In this document: positions 28,169 through 37,131 of the stretch, piece after piece
How positions within the stretch are numbered: position 1 is the first letter of the stretch
Layout of the letters: each line of letters opens with the position of its first letter
Assembly (NCBI RefSeq): GCF_008933955.1
Contig: NZ_WBXO01000004.1
Coordinates: forward strand, 1-64,000
Source: Heliorestis acidaminivorans
GTDB taxonomy: Bacteria; Bacillota; Desulfitobacteriia; Heliobacteriales; Heliobacteriaceae
DNA: 64,000 bases
Reading direction: 5' to 3'
Notes under the pieces: generated by a model
Databases searched by the model: none
What the model was told of the DNA's origin: nothing
The model's input: only the letters and a program-made list of their open reading frames with translations
Program-made: the position numbers and the translations under genes

Positions 28169-30094
28169 ATGTCTAAATTGCGTGACATTCAAGACGTATC
28201 GATCGATCAGGGCGTACAAGAGTTACTAGAAAAAGCACGCCGAGAAGGAGTGGACACAGCTTTTGACAGAGCCGATCAGATGTCTACCTGTGGTTTTGGC
28301 TCTACAGGCGTCTGCTGTCGTCACTGTTTAGAAGGACCTTGTCGCATTGCACCGAATGGCAAAGGTCCGCAACGTGGTATCTGTGGTGCTGACGTACACA
28401 CTATTGTAGCTCGGAATTTTCTCAGCCATCTCACAGAAGGTGCTGCTGGTCACGCGGAACACGGTCGAGAAGTAGCCTTAACACTATTAGAAGCGGCAGA
28501 AGGAACAGCACCCTACGAGATAAAAGACCAAGGCAAGTTACTCAAAGTAGCACAAGATCTAAAAATCGATATCACAAACAAAGAACCTAAGGAAATTGCC
28601 AAAGAAGTAGCACTCAAAGCCTTAGAAGACTTCTCCAAGCAAAAAGGAATCATGAACTGGGTAGAGCTAAGAGCCCACAAAGACTCCTTAGCGACTTGGA
28701 ATGAACTAGGCGTCACTCCTGTCAATGCCCACTTAGAAATCTCCAAATCAGTAGCTCGTTCTGCCATGGGCTGTGATGCCGATCCCCTCAACCTCGTCTT
28801 AGGCGGAATCACCATGGGGCTAGTCGATGGTTATGCTGGCTTGCACCTCTCTACAGACTTACAAGATATTCTTTTTGGCACTCCGAAAGCTGTCAAAGCT
28901 CAGTACGCCATGGGTGTACTGAAAGAAGATATGATCAACATTGCTGTTCACGGTCACGTTCCCATGCTTTCAGAAAAAGTAGTAGAATGGGCGCGCAAGC
29001 TAAACAGCGAAGCCAAAGAAGTAGGAGCAAAAGGAATTAATATTGTGGGAGTTTGTTGTACCGGTAACGAACTGCTCATGCGCCAGGGCGTCTCTGTCGC
29101 TTCTAGCTTTTCCAGTCAAGAGCTAGTAATTGTTTCAGGCGTCTTAGAAGCAATGGTTGTCGATATTCAATGCGTCATGCCTGGCATTCAAGCAGTAGCA
29201 GAATGTTATCACACCGATATTATTACAACCTTGCCCTATGTAAAAATTCCTGGAGCTAGCCATATAGAATTCCATCCTGAAGATGCTGATGAAGCGGCGC
29301 AAGCAATCGTGCGCAAAGCTATTGGCAACTTCACCAAAAGAGATCCAGCCAAAATAGCTATCCCCCAGGAAACAGTAGAAGCTTACGCAGGCTTTTCAAC
29401 AGAACAAGTAGTAGAAGCCTTAGCTCTTATCAATCAAGAAGATCCACTACAACCACTCATCGAAGCAATTACAAGCGGCAAAATCCGTGGCGTCGCCGCT
29501 ATTGTCGGTTGTACTAACCCGAAGGAAAAGCAGGATATTGGCAACGTAACAGTAGCCAAAGAATTGCTAAAAAACAATGTCCTCGTTGTAGCTACAGGCT
29601 GTGCCGCTCACTCACTAGCTAAACATAATTTGATGAATCCTCAAGGTTTAGCTTATTGTGGAGAAGAATTGCGCCAAGTCTTAGAAGGCATTGGACAAGC
29701 GGCAGGCTTACCGAGCTTACCACCAGTTTTACACATGGGAAGCTGTGTCGATAACTCTCGCCCAGCTGACTTATTAACAGCAATAGCTAACAAATTAGGC
29801 CTGCCTATTCGTAGCCTACCAGTAGTAGGTAGCTGTCCCGAGACCCACAGCCCCAAAGCACTTTCAATCGGAACTTTCTTCATTGCCCATGGTGTTGACG
29901 TTCATGTAGGCGTAAGCCCTCAGGTATCTGGTTCTTCTGTAGTTACAGAAATGCTTTGCGGTGACAAGGTATCAGAAGGCGTTACAGCGGAAAAAGTATT
30001 TGGAGGAAAACTAATCTACGAAACTGATCCAGTCAAAGGAGCGCAACTTCTGCTCGAGCGCATCGATAGCAAGCGAGCGGCCTTAGGGATCTAA
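28169..30094 (+). CDS. cooS: Anaerobic Ni-Fe carbon monoxide dehydrogenase, catalytic subunit
   Basis: CooS oxidises CO to CO2 at a [Ni-4Fe-4S] C-cluster. The 641-residue protein has the N-terminal D- and B-cluster cysteines in STCGFGSTGVCCRHCLEGPC (Cys41, 49, 50, 53, 58) and GICGADVHTIVARNF, the NIAVHGHVP histidine region, GVCCTGNELLMRQG, GCTNPKEKQDIGN and VATGCAAH for the C-cluster. It lies with cooC but without cooF or hydrogenase genes, so the electron acceptor is elsewhere. No ACS partner is visible, so it is monofunctional. Confidence 0.95.
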   Translation: MSKLRDIQDVSIDQGVQELLEKARREGVDTAFDRADQMSTCGFGSTGVCCRHCLEGPCRIAPNGKGPQRGICGADVHTIVARNFLSHLTEGAAGHAEHGREVALTLLEAAEGTAPYEIKDQGKLLKVAQDLKIDITNKEPKEIAKEVALKALEDFSKQKGIMNWVELRAHKDSLATWNELGVTPVNAHLEISKSVARSAMGCDADPLNLVLGGITMGLVDGYAGLHLSTDLQDILFGTPKAVKAQYAMGVLKEDMINIAVHGHVPMLSEKVVEWARKLNSEAKEVGAKGINIVGVCCTGNELLMRQGVSVASSFSSQELVIVSGVLEAMVVDIQCVMPGIQAVAECYHTDIITTLPYVKIPGASHIEFHPEDADEAAQAIVRKAIGNFTKRDPAKIAIPQETVEAYAGFSTEQVVEALALINQEDPLQPLIEAITSGKIRGVAAIVGCTNPKEKQDIGNVTVAKELLKNNVLVVATGCAAHSLAKHNLMNPQGLAYCGEELRQVLEGIGQAAGLPSLPPVLHMGSCVDNSRPADLLTAIANKLGLPIRSLPVVGSCPETHSPKALSIGTFFIAHGVDVHVGVSPQVSGSSVVTEMLCGDKVSEGVTAEKVFGGKLIYETDPVKGAQLLLERIDSKRAALGI

Positions 30095-30135
30095 GGACTG
30101 AATAAGGATCTGGAAGCTTTAAGGTGGTTGAGAAG

Positions 30136-30933
30136 ATGGGCAAAAAAGGCTTAAAAATTGCCATCTCTGGCAAAGGTGGCGTAGGAAAAACGACAGTAGC
30201 ATCCCTGCTCTGTCATCTTTTTGCCAGAGATGGTCGCAAAGTACTAGCAGTTGATGCCGATCCTGATGCGAACCTAGGCATGGCTTTGGGCTTTAGCCCT
30301 CAAGCTTTAGCCGGTACAAGAACAATTGCGCAGGACAAGGCGCTAATCAAAGAAAGAACAGGCGCTGAACCAGGCAGTTCTGGACAATGGTTTAGCCTAA
30401 ATCCTACGGTTGAAGACATTCCTGAAAATTATGTAACAACGGAACGAGGCATTAAGCTTTTGCAGATGGGAGCAATTGTAAGTGGCGGTTCTGGTTGTGT
30501 CTGCCCGGAAAGCAATTTTCTACGCACATTGCTAAGCCATCTAGTCTTAGAAGATGAAGATACTTTAGTAGTAGATATGGAAGCAGGGCTAGAACATCTA
30601 GGACGAGGAACAGCTCGCGGTGTAGAAGCTTTTATCGTCGTAGTTGAACCAGGTCAGAGAAGCTTTGCGACAGCCAAAACAGTAGTCAAACTAGCAGAAG
30701 ATCTAGGAGTAAAAGAAGTCTATGCTGTAGCAAGCAAAGCTCGGGAAGAAGATCGCAATATTATTAAGGAAGCTTTAGGTGATATTCCTGTTCTTGGCTT
30801 TATCCCCTATTCACCTAAAGCTATCGATGCAGACTTGAAGGGCATTCCGCTTTTTGATAGTGCGCCGGAAATAGTAGCAGAGGCAGAAAAGATTGTTAAA
30901 GAGTTAGAAGCGAGAATTGGCAAAGAGATCTGA
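30136..30933 (+). CDS. cooC: CODH nickel-insertion ATPase CooC
   Basis: CooC is a MinD/NifH-type ATPase that helps insert Ni into CODH. The deviant Walker A ISGKGGVGKTTVA lies at the N-terminus. The dimer-bridging metal motif C-x-C appears in GSGCVCPESNF near residue 115, and VVDMEAGLEHLGRG is the Walker B region. Start ATG 30136 is eight bases after AAGGTGG. It is 41 bases behind cooS, so probably co-transcribed. Confidence 0.93.
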   Translation: MGKKGLKIAISGKGGVGKTTVASLLCHLFARDGRKVLAVDADPDANLGMALGFSPQALAGTRTIAQDKALIKERTGAEPGSSGQWFSLNPTVEDIPENYVTTERGIKLLQMGAIVSGGSGCVCPESNFLRTLLSHLVLEDEDTLVVDMEAGLEHLGRGTARGVEAFIVVVEPGQRSFATAKTVVKLAEDLGVKEVYAVASKAREEDRNIIKEALGDIPVLGFIPYSPKAIDADLKGIPLFDSAPEIVAEAEKIVKELEARIGKEI

Positions 30934-30961
30934 ATTAGAATTAGATAAGATAGTAACAAGA

Positions 30962-31050
30962 TTCTTGCAGTTGCTGTTATATAATGGGGTTGTAATGACG
31001 CCGTTCGCTAAGGGGCGAGAAGGAGTAGCTACACTCCTTCTCTTGCCCAT
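30962..31050. repeat. Dispersed element, copy 2 (after cooC)
   Basis: This copy repeats TCTTGCAGTT, GTTATATAATGG and GGGTTGTAATGACGCCGTTC plus GCTAAGGG of the element at 27054. It differs downstream, with its own hairpin GAGAAGGAGT/ACTCCTTCTC (31018-31043). Confidence 0.65.
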
Positions 31051-31090
31051 TAGTTGCTTCAATTACCATGAATCTATAGCATTTTTATAG

Positions 31091-31119
31091 TTGCAATTAA
31101 GAGCAAAGTAAGCTATAAT
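31091..31119 (+). promoter_or_regulatory. Promoter of tRNA-Arg copy 1
   Basis: TTGCAA (31091-31096), 17 bases, TATAAT (31114-31119): the same two hexamers and spacing as the tRNA-Ser promoter at 13281. Confidence 0.7.
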
Positions 31120-31159
31120 AACATTTGTCGTTGAAAAAGACAGAACAAATTTTCACAAT

Positions 31160-31236
31160 GCGCCCGTAGCTCAGCTGGATAGAGTAACTGACTACGAATC
31201 AGCAGGTCGGGAGTTCGAATCTCTCCGGGCGCGCCA
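31160..31236 (+). tRNA. tRNA-Arg (anticodon ACG), copy 1
   Basis: The 77-base cloverleaf has acceptor GCGCCCG/CGGGCGC, anticodon loop CTACGAA (ACG), GAGTTCGAATC T-arm and encoded CCA. It is identical to 33720-33796. A34 is the inosine substrate of TadA. Confidence 0.97.
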
Positions 31237-31249
31237 TCTAAAACAATGT

Positions 31250-31281
31250 AAGCCTCGCAAGTTCTTGCGAGGCTTTTTTGC
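31250..31281. terminator. Terminator between tRNA-Arg and the hybrid kinase
   Basis: AAGCCTCGCAAG (31250-31261) pairs with CTTGCGAGGCTT (31264-31275) and a T-run follows on the plus strand. Confidence 0.85.
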
Positions 31282-31332
31282 GACCTTTTATCTTTCCTTT
31301 ATATTATTGAAGTATAACTTTTCTTTTACACA

Positions 31333-33504
31333 CTAGGATTCTTTAGCAAAATGCTCTGTTGGATAGTCGATTGTTAACCACTTAGAAAGCATTTCTTGTA
31401 ACTTCTGTAGACTTACAGGCTTGCTTAGATAATCATCCATGCCAGCTTGAAGACATTTTTCGCGGTCGCCAGGCATAGCTAGCGCTGTTAAAGCAATGAT
31501 GGGAATACTTTTTCTATCTTTTATTTCTCTTGCGCGAATGACTTTAGAGGCAGTAAAACCGTCCATTTCAGGCATTTGACAATCCATAAGAATAATAGAA
31601 AAATGATTAGACTGTAAAGCTTTTATAGCTTCTAAGCCGTTATTTACTAGCTGGACATTCAGATAGCCTAGTTTTTTCAATTGAGAAAGGATAACTAGCT
31701 GATTTACGGCATTATCTTCTACCAATAAAATTGAAGCATTTTTGCGTACTTCTGATTGAGTCATAGGCAAGGGGTTTATTACCAATTGTAATGAAGAAGA
31801 AGTGCAAGCTTTTTGGTCAGAACAGAGAAAAGGAATAGCAACCCAGAAGCAAGAACCTTTGCCCACTCTGCTTTCAAAGCCAATAGTACCGCCCATTAGT
31901 TCAACTAATCTTTGCACAATAGATAAACCAAGACCAGTGCCTTCAAACTTTCGTGAGTTGGTACTGTCGACTTGACTGAAAGGCTTAAAGAGACGCTCCT
32001 TCGATTCCTCTGCAATACCTATACCTGTATCAATAACTTCAAAACGAGCAAGTACTTCTTTGGAATTTATTTTCTCGATGGATAGTGTAGTAGTTACAGC
32101 TCCCTGGTTAGTGAACTTAACAGCATTACCCACAAGATTGAGTAAGATCTGGCTCAAGCGAGCGGCATCGCCTTCAACAACAATATGGGCCTCTTGATCA
32201 TACTCTGTACGCAAAGCAATACCTTTTTGGACAGCAGAGCTATCTAAAATTTTTACAACCTGGATCAAGGGCATGGGAAGAGCAAAAGCATGGCTTTCTA
32301 ACTGAAGCACACCTGCTTCCATTTTGGAAAAGTCGAGGATGTCTTTGATGACGTTTAAGAGAACATGGGCAGAGTCACGAATTGTATCTACATAGACTTG
32401 TTGCTCAGCTTGCAAAGAAGTAGTTAACAGCAAATCAGTCATGCCCACAATACCATTTAAAGGCGTTCGAATCTCATGGCTCATATTAGCTAGAAAATGA
32501 CTTTTGGCTTCATTAGCTACTTCGGCGGCTTCCTTGGCTCGCAATAATTCATCTTTACTGCGCCTGCGTGTCTGCTCCCGTCTAATATCGTTAATAGCAA
32601 GCGTTAGCATATCTGTTACAGCTTTTAGAGTTTCAACTTCATGCTCTGTCCATTTATAAGGTTTGGGTGCATCAAAACAGACTAAGCCTAGCAAGTTTTT
32701 AGAGTAGATCATAGGTGCATCTAAAAGAGCTCGCGTCTGTCCGGCTTTCATTTGCTCTCTTAGAGGGTTCATGCGTTCATCTTGAGTGATATCATCAATA
32801 TAAAGAGGCATACATTGACGAAGAGCTTCCAAATATGCTGTAGCTTTTTTCAAATCAGCATGTAAGCCTTCGAGGTTAATCATATTAGGTGGGGGAAACG
32901 ATTTTATGACTCTTAATATTCCTGATTCGTCAATTGTTGAGTAAGATACTCGAAAGTCAGGAAAAGCATTATGGAGATGCTCTAAGACATGATCGATGAC
33001 TTCCTTTTCCGAGGTCTGGCTACTCAAGTTTTTAGAGATGTTATAGAGCAGTTTCCAGCGACTGCGAGATTGAAGTAATTCCTTTTCTTCTTTTTTTTGT
33101 GCTGTTACATCCCGATACTGCCACATGTGGCCTCTATAATCATTCTGAACAAAAACAGGTATATAATCTCTTTCTAAAATTCTACCGTCCAGAAAATAGA
33201 GTTCCTCACAGGTAACAGTTTTCTGATTCAACAACAACTCTTCGATCCGCTTAGAAAAAGCAGTAGCATCGATAAGCAGATCTTTCACAAACTCAATTGC
33301 TTGGGCACAATCAAAGCCTATTAATTGCTCGGGCGGGACAGAAATACGAAAAATATCGCAAAAAGCTTGATTTACAAGGGATATTTTTCGGTGTTCATCT
33401 TCTACTAAAACGGCAGATTGGAGGTTTTCAATTAAACTGCTCAAACGTGACGCATTAGTTTGGAAATCATCACTCGAGTAAAGTGAGGGTGCTTTGTAGG
33501 ACAT
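31333..33504 (-). CDS. Hybrid sensor histidine kinase (PAS-GAF-HisKA-HATPase-REC)
   Basis: From the ATG at 33504, which follows GCAGGTGAT, the protein has about 723 residues. A PAS domain (about 20-135) is followed by a GAF domain (about 160-305), HisKA with His343 in [18 protein letters not shown], a HATPase ([33 protein letters not shown]) and a C-terminal receiver ([11 protein letters not shown]; phospho-acceptor in [13 protein letters not shown]). No transmembrane segment or Hpt domain is present, so a separate Hpt such as that at 14189 is needed to pass the phosphate on. It is convergent to and flanked by two identical tRNA-Arg genes. Confidence 0.92.
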   Translation of the reverse strand: MSYKAPSLYSSDDFQTNASRLSSLIENLQSAVLVEDEHRKISLVNQAFCDIFRISVPPEQLIGFDCAQAIEFVKDLLIDATAFSKRIEELLLNQKTVTCEELYFLDGRILERDYIPVFVQNDYRGHMWQYRDVTAQKKEEKELLQSRSRWKLLYNISKNLSSQTSEKEVIDHVLEHLHNAFPDFRVSYSTIDESGILRVIKSFPPPNMINLEGLHADLKKATAYLEALRQCMPLYIDDITQDERMNPLREQMKAGQTRALLDAPMIYSKNLLGLVCFDAPKPYKWTEHEVETLKAVTDMLTLAINDIRREQTRRRSKDELLRAKEAAEVANEAKSHFLANMSHEIRTPLNGIVGMTDLLLTTSLQAEQQVYVDTIRDSAHVLLNVIKDILDFSKMEAGVLQLESHAFALPMPLIQVVKILDSSAVQKGIALRTEYDQEAHIVVEGDAARLSQILLNLVGNAVKFTNQGAVTTTLSIEKINSKEVLARFEVIDTGIGIAEESKERLFKPFSQVDSTNSRKFEGTGLGLSIVQRLVELMGGTIGFESRVGKGSCFWVAIPFLCSDQKACTSSSLQLVINPLPMTQSEVRKNASILLVEDNAVNQLVILSQLKKLGYLNVQLVNNGLEAIKALQSNHFSIILMDCQMPEMDGFTASKVIRAREIKDRKSIPIIALTALAMPGDREKCLQAGMDDYLSKPVSLQKLQEMLSKWLTIDYPTEHFAKES

Positions 33505-33644
33505 AAAGATCACCTGCAGTAAAAAAAATTTCCACACTATTGCAAAAAGGTCTATTAGAAACATTATATTTACTTTTCGCTTTTTTTGAACAGTATCCCT
33601 GCAAAAAAAAGATAACATTTGCTAAGATGCCAAATTTTCACTAA

Positions 33645-33673
33645 TTGACTTATACCATTCTTTTTGCTATACT
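33645..33673 (+). promoter_or_regulatory. Promoter of tRNA-Arg copy 2
   Basis: TTGACT (33645-33650), 17 bases, TATACT (33668-33673). It differs from the copy 1 promoter, so duplication was limited to the tRNA body. Confidence 0.65.
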
Positions 33674-33719
33674 AGCTTTTGCGATTGAGCCATATTCTTA
33701 GGCTCTTAGCAATAATAAT

Positions 33720-33796
33720 GCGCCCGTAGCTCAGCTGGATAGAGTAACTGACTACGAATCAGCAGGTCGGGAGTTCGAATCTCTCCGGGCGCGCCA
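33720..33796 (+). tRNA. tRNA-Arg (anticodon ACG), copy 2
   Basis: Identical over 77 bases to 31160-31236, with encoded CCA. It lies 63 bases before tadA. Confidence 0.97.
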
Positions 33797-33859
33797 TATT
33801 TTTTACTAGATCTTCTAATAGGGTGTCATAGGATGCTCGGAGCTTGAGGAAGTCGAATT

Positions 33860-34339
33860 ATGGATTATATCACTGACGATTATAAGTTTATGGGCCTAGC
33901 CATTGAAGAAGGAAAGATAGCACAGTCCAAAGGTGAAGTTCCTATTGGTGCTATACTTGTGCAAGATGGTCAGGTAATCGGTCGTGGTCATAATCTTAGG
34001 GAGACTGATCTTAACCCTGTAGCTCACGCGGAGATTCTGGCTATCCAAGATGGCGCTACTAGGCTTAAGAAGTGGCGACTGACAGGTAGTACGCTCTATG
34101 TAACAGTTGAACCTTGCCCTATGTGTGCCGGAGCTATAGTTTTGGCTCGCATATCAAGAGTTGTTTTTGCTGTTATGGATCCTAAGGGTGGCGCAGGTGG
34201 TACTTGCTTCAACATTCTCGAAAGCCCCTGGACGAATCATCGTGTAGAAGTTACTTCCGGTGTGCGAGAAGATGAAGTGCGAGAGTTGATGCAGACTTTT
34301 TTTCGCGATTTGCGAGAGAAGCGTGGTAGGAAGAAGTAA
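33860..34339 (+). CDS. tadA: tRNA(Arg) adenosine-34 deaminase TadA
   Basis: TadA converts A34 of tRNA-Arg(ACG) to inosine so that it reads CGU, CGC and CGA. Zinc ligands are His56 in AHAEIL (with catalytic Glu58) and Cys86/Cys89 in EPCPMCAGA. The 159-residue length is typical and the C-terminal helix MQTFFRDLREKR is intact. It follows the gene for its own substrate tRNA. Confidence 0.95.
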   Translation: MDYITDDYKFMGLAIEEGKIAQSKGEVPIGAILVQDGQVIGRGHNLRETDLNPVAHAEILAIQDGATRLKKWRLTGSTLYVTVEPCPMCAGAIVLARISRVVFAVMDPKGGAGGTCFNILESPWTNHRVEVTSGVREDEVRELMQTFFRDLREKRGRKK

Positions 34340-34373
34340 GGGCTAGGTTTTAAGGTTATTTTTTGCTTATAAT

Positions 34374-34465
34374 GGAGAGATGGCTGAGCTGGTCGAAGGC
34401 GCTCGACTCGAAATCGAGTAGGCGGTAACCCCGTCTCCAGGGTTCGAATCCCTGTCTCTCCGCCA
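34374..34465 (+). tRNA. tRNA-Ser (anticodon CGA)
   Basis: The 92-base gene has acceptor GGAGAGA/TCTCTCC, anticodon loop CTCGAAA (CGA), a long variable arm and encoded CCA. TATAAT directly abuts its first base, so it is probably co-transcribed with tadA. Confidence 0.97.
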
Positions 34466-34483
34466 TACATATAATAATATCAG

Positions 34484-34514
34484 GGGTTAGACGTCTTGCG
34501 TCTAACCCTTTTGT
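34484..34514 (+). terminator. Terminator of the tadA-tRNA-Ser unit
   Basis: GGGTTAGACG pairs with CGTCTAACCC, then TTTTG. Confidence 0.85.
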
Positions 34515-34775
34515 TTTATCACGAAAGGCGAGAAAATCTTTTCTGATAACAAAATGAAAACAATATTTTGGCTGTTTTCATGCCTAAAAGTTAATTGTAA
34601 AAAGTTTTTCTGGGGATACGAATCATTTTTCCGATTCTTACAGTAGGAAGACGAAGATGTAGTTACAGTGCAATTTTCAATGCAAGAGAATAAGGCTGAC
34701 AAAGTAATCGCTGAATTATTAACGATCTAAAAAAAGTATACTAGTGACAAATAGCTATACTTAGGACTGAATGAT

Positions 34776-34810
34776 AGAAGCCCTACTTATTGTGCAGGGC
34801 TTCTTTTTTG
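34776..34810 (+). terminator. Terminator in a gene-poor stretch
   Basis: AGAAGCCCT (34776-34784) pairs with AGGGCTTCT (34796-34804), then T6. Between 34515 and 34775 I see only a short frame at 34647-34730 whose C-terminus reads KADKVIAELLTI, perhaps a gene relic. What this terminator serves is unclear. Confidence 0.7.
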
Positions 34811-34913
34811 TTGCGTAGGTATACCAAAGTAAGCAGGTATACCTGTTTTTCTTTACCGTCAGAACAAACCACAATAAAAAAAGTAAGGGAGGAAAATCCT
34901 CCCTGAAATCGGT

Positions 34914-35738
34914 CTAAGGGTGTTCGAACTCATATTCCTTTTCTCCATCATGCTCATACCAATAATGACTTCCTGTGAATTCCTCGCCTTCAATAACGTG
35001 TACCGCGAGCACTACTGTAAAATAGTCATATAGTTCATTTTTAGCAAAACCCTCTTCCCACATCAATTTCTGTAACTTCATCCAGTAGCTATATTCAACT
35101 TCTTCGATTGTTGGGGAGAATGGATCTTTGCGTTTATTGTCCACGTTGTATACCAGATTAGTTAGCAAGTAGTGGCGATCAGGGACGTATGAAACTATAG
35201 TCTGTGCATCTGTTACTGCATTGTTAGATGACATCTTATCAGATAATACATCTAGGTGCCATTGACTAAATGTTTGAAACAGCTCGCCACTTCTTAGTGT
35301 AATATGCGTGACGATAGGATCATCATGGTTTTCGATTACTACTCCACTTGGCGATTCCCAGCTTTCATAGAAATGCCTGTAGAATGGGAAGCCTTGCCAT
35401 CTCGGAATGTGTGCTGGAAGTGTATTGAGTATTGGCTCTTCTAAATACTCTGCTTTTTCCAGTATTTCAACCAATCGTAAATATTCTTGCCAATACGAGT
35501 CTCCATCTTCAGACCATGCTGTTACCGCAGGTACTATAACGTGAGTTGGTACTTCCATCTCGATACTTCCGTCAGCATTCCTTATTACCCTTTCCATTAG
35601 AAAGTCATAGGGTGGTGCGTCTGATTCTAAATGCATTGCTGTTGCGTAAGCAGTGTTAGTGATTGTAAATGATGTTGTCAATAGTAAAGCTATCGCCAGT
35701 AAAAGAGATAAGCCCCTACGTTTAATTTTTTTACTCAT
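34914..35738 (-). CDS. Secreted protein of unknown function
   Basis: A clear signal peptide (KKIKRRGLSLLLAIALLLTTSF, cleavage probably after AYA near residue 32) precedes about 240 mature residues. The mature part is rich in Trp, Tyr and acidic residues and has no family I recognise. A terminal motif HYWYEHDGEKEYEFEHP is strongly acidic. The ribosome site AAAGGGGGAA sits well before the ATG. It begins the accessory region and has no operon partner. Confidence 0.7.
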   Translation of the reverse strand: MSKKIKRRGLSLLLAIALLLTTSFTITNTAYATAMHLESDAPPYDFLMERVIRNADGSIEMEVPTHVIVPAVTAWSEDGDSYWQEYLRLVEILEKAEYLEEPILNTLPAHIPRWQGFPFYRHFYESWESPSGVVIENHDDPIVTHITLRSGELFQTFSQWHLDVLSDKMSSNNAVTDAQTIVSYVPDRHYLLTNLVYNVDNKRKDPFSPTIEEVEYSYWMKLQKLMWEEGFAKNELYDYFTVVLAVHVIEGEEFTGSHYWYEHDGEKEYEFEHP

Positions 35739-36021
35739 AAAATTTTCCCCCTTTCTAATAAAAGTAGGATTAACTAGCTCCTCAGGTGCTCCTCTATGTA
35801 CTCTTCATTTTTCTCGCTTTTTTTCCTGCACCCTACGTTCTGCCTAGTGGTGATTAACACAACATAGAAATTTATAGCTCCGTATGCTTTCTTTATTATC
35901 TTTTAGGTATCATCTGAATTGATGGGGAAAGTACTTTCTTTTTACTTCTTAATTATTAGTACACTACATGACTTTTATTGCCCTAAAAAAGATTATGTAA
36001 AAAAAGCACATGCAAATGGTT

Positions 36022-36052
36022 TTGTCGTAAACTTTACGATATGGTGTATAGA
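36022..36052 (+). promoter_or_regulatory. Promoter with palindromic 19-base spacer
   Basis: TTGTCG (36022-36027) and TATAGA (36047-36052) are 19 bases apart. The perfect palindrome TCGTAAA-C-TTTACGA (36025-36039) overlaps the -35 and spacer, an arrangement seen at MerR-family promoters. The rest of 35739-36100 holds nothing I can support. Confidence 0.4.
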
Positions 36053-36100
36053 AAATAAGTGGTTGTAATAAGATTAAATAGGAAGAGGGGGTGGAAAATT

Positions 36101-36241
36101 ATGACTATAAATCTTCGCTCAATTTACGAAAGATATTGGGATGACTTAAGCAAACGATTAAGCGACTACTCAAAAGAAGAGCTTGAAGCTGATTCGGAGA
36201 CCACCTTTTATGGGGTGGTCTTTCTTTTTTTGAATGAATGA
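36101..36241 (+). CDS. Short truncated hypothetical protein
   Basis: ATG 36101 after GAAGAGGGGGTGG opens a 46-residue frame (MTINLRSIYERYWDDLSKRL...). Its last third runs through an intrinsic terminator (AGACCACC 36198-36205 with GGTGGTCT 36214-36221, then T-rich). The gene is therefore probably the 5' end of a longer gene that was lost. The family is not recognised. Confidence 0.45.
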   Translation: MTINLRSIYERYWDDLSKRLSDYSKEELEADSETTFYGVVFLFLNE

Positions 36242-36272
36242 GCAACAGGAAATAACAAGGTAAAATGTTATA

Positions 36273-36521
36273 GTGGGGATATTGGCTAAAAGAATAATCA
36301 AGAAACTCCCCAACATTGACTATCCTAAAAGGGAAGAGGGTGCAATCCGATATTTGCACATTCCTTTTTGGGGAGAAGAGAATCGAGACTACTACGTCTG
36401 GGAGTTAAGACCTGAACTAAAGGAAGCTATAGAACTACTTAATGATAAGAAACCAGAAAAAATATATACATATACGAAACTGCCTCAGGAAATTGGCTGC
36501 AATCGCTATAATAAAAATTGA
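36273..36521 (+). CDS. Hypothetical protein fragment
   Basis: This 82-residue frame starts at GTG 36273 without a good ribosome site. KLPNIDYPKREEGAIRYLHIPFWGE looks like part of a folded domain but I cannot name it. The low-complexity end and decayed surroundings suggest a gene fragment. Confidence 0.35.
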   Translation: MGILAKRIIKKLPNIDYPKREEGAIRYLHIPFWGEENRDYYVWELRPELKEAIELLNDKKPEKIYTYTKLPQEIGCNRYNKN

Positions 36522-36544
36522 CCATTAGAAGAAAAAACGCTAGA

Positions 36545-36595
36545 AAAAAGTTTACCACCCTGACCATCTAACCTGCCAAGCTGGAGTTGACGAGA
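36545..36595. repeat. Short repeat related to the ends of the uvsE duplication
   Basis: ACCACCCTGACCATC...AACCTGCCAAGC...GAGTTGACGAGACAA closely resembles the reverse complement of 38115-38171 and 48720-48759. It may be an insertion-sequence end. A shorter match (TGACCACCCTGG) is at 39680. Confidence 0.45.
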
Positions 36596-36639
36596 CAACT
36601 CCAGCGCGATAGGCTACTGTTTACATCATTGGAGATTAT

Positions 36640-36900
36640 TTATAGAGGTAGGATCACGTTGATTGACAATATGGTTATAGACACAGGTGCAGCCAAAACA
36701 GTTATTTCCAGAATGCCGTTGATGACATTGATCTTCGAGTAGAGATGGGAGATCATATATTTACTTACTATGGAATTGGTGGCAAAGAACATGCTTTCAG
36801 GAAGCAAATCGAGTTCATTAATGTAGGCTCTCATCAACGGAAAGACTATGAGGTTGACTTTAGTGGGAATATGAAGGCATTTAGGGTTTATTGGGGATAA
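36640..36900 (+). pseudogene. Retropepsin-like aspartic protease remnant (frameshifted)
   Basis: One frame reads MVIDTGAAKTVIS (36671-36709), the active-site D-T-G-A motif. The continuation NAVDDIDLRVEMGDHIFTYYGIGG...YWG lies in another frame and ends at TAA 36898. Joined, they match bacterial retropepsin-like proteins of about 130 residues lacking the first ~30. The frame change falls near 36708-36716. A small gene follows in the usual position. Confidence 0.7.
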
Positions 36901-36913
36901 GGAGGCGATTTCA

Positions 36914-37054
36914 ATGGCAGTTTCCAAGAAAAGTCCTCCTGAACTAAAAGGAGAAGTAGCTAAAAAACTGTCCGATTATCTTAAGAAGCCGAGTAAGAAA
37001 AAAGAACTTATCGAAAAGTACAGTAAATACTCTGATGCATTTACTAAAAAATAG
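36914..37054 (+). CDS. Small lysine-rich protein next to the retropepsin remnant
   Basis: ATG 36914, eight bases after GGAGGCG, opens a 46-residue Lys-rich helix-forming protein (MAVSKKSPPELKGEVAKKL...DAFTKK). Its ribosome site begins at the retropepsin stop codon, so the two formed an operon. Function unknown. Confidence 0.5.
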   Translation: MAVSKKSPPELKGEVAKKLSDYLKKPSKKKELIEKYSKYSDAFTKK

Positions 37055-37131
37055 AGCTCGTTGACAGCCAAGTAAATCATCAGCTTTGGCTGTTTGTTTT
37101 ATAAAAAGATATGATAGATAGTGGTGCTATG

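Noticed and set aside
28513..28815. Antisense frames within cooS, nif, serA and other genes
   Set aside because: They are mirror frames of conserved genes without ribosome sites or homologous character.
34502..34702. 66-codon minus-strand frame after tRNA-Ser(CGA)
   Set aside because: It overlaps the terminator and has no ribosome site or recognisable protein features.
34647..34730. Short frame ending KADKVIAELLTI
   Set aside because: The peptide looks protein-like, but the frame is closed 28 codons earlier and has no start with a ribosome site; noted only as a possible relic.
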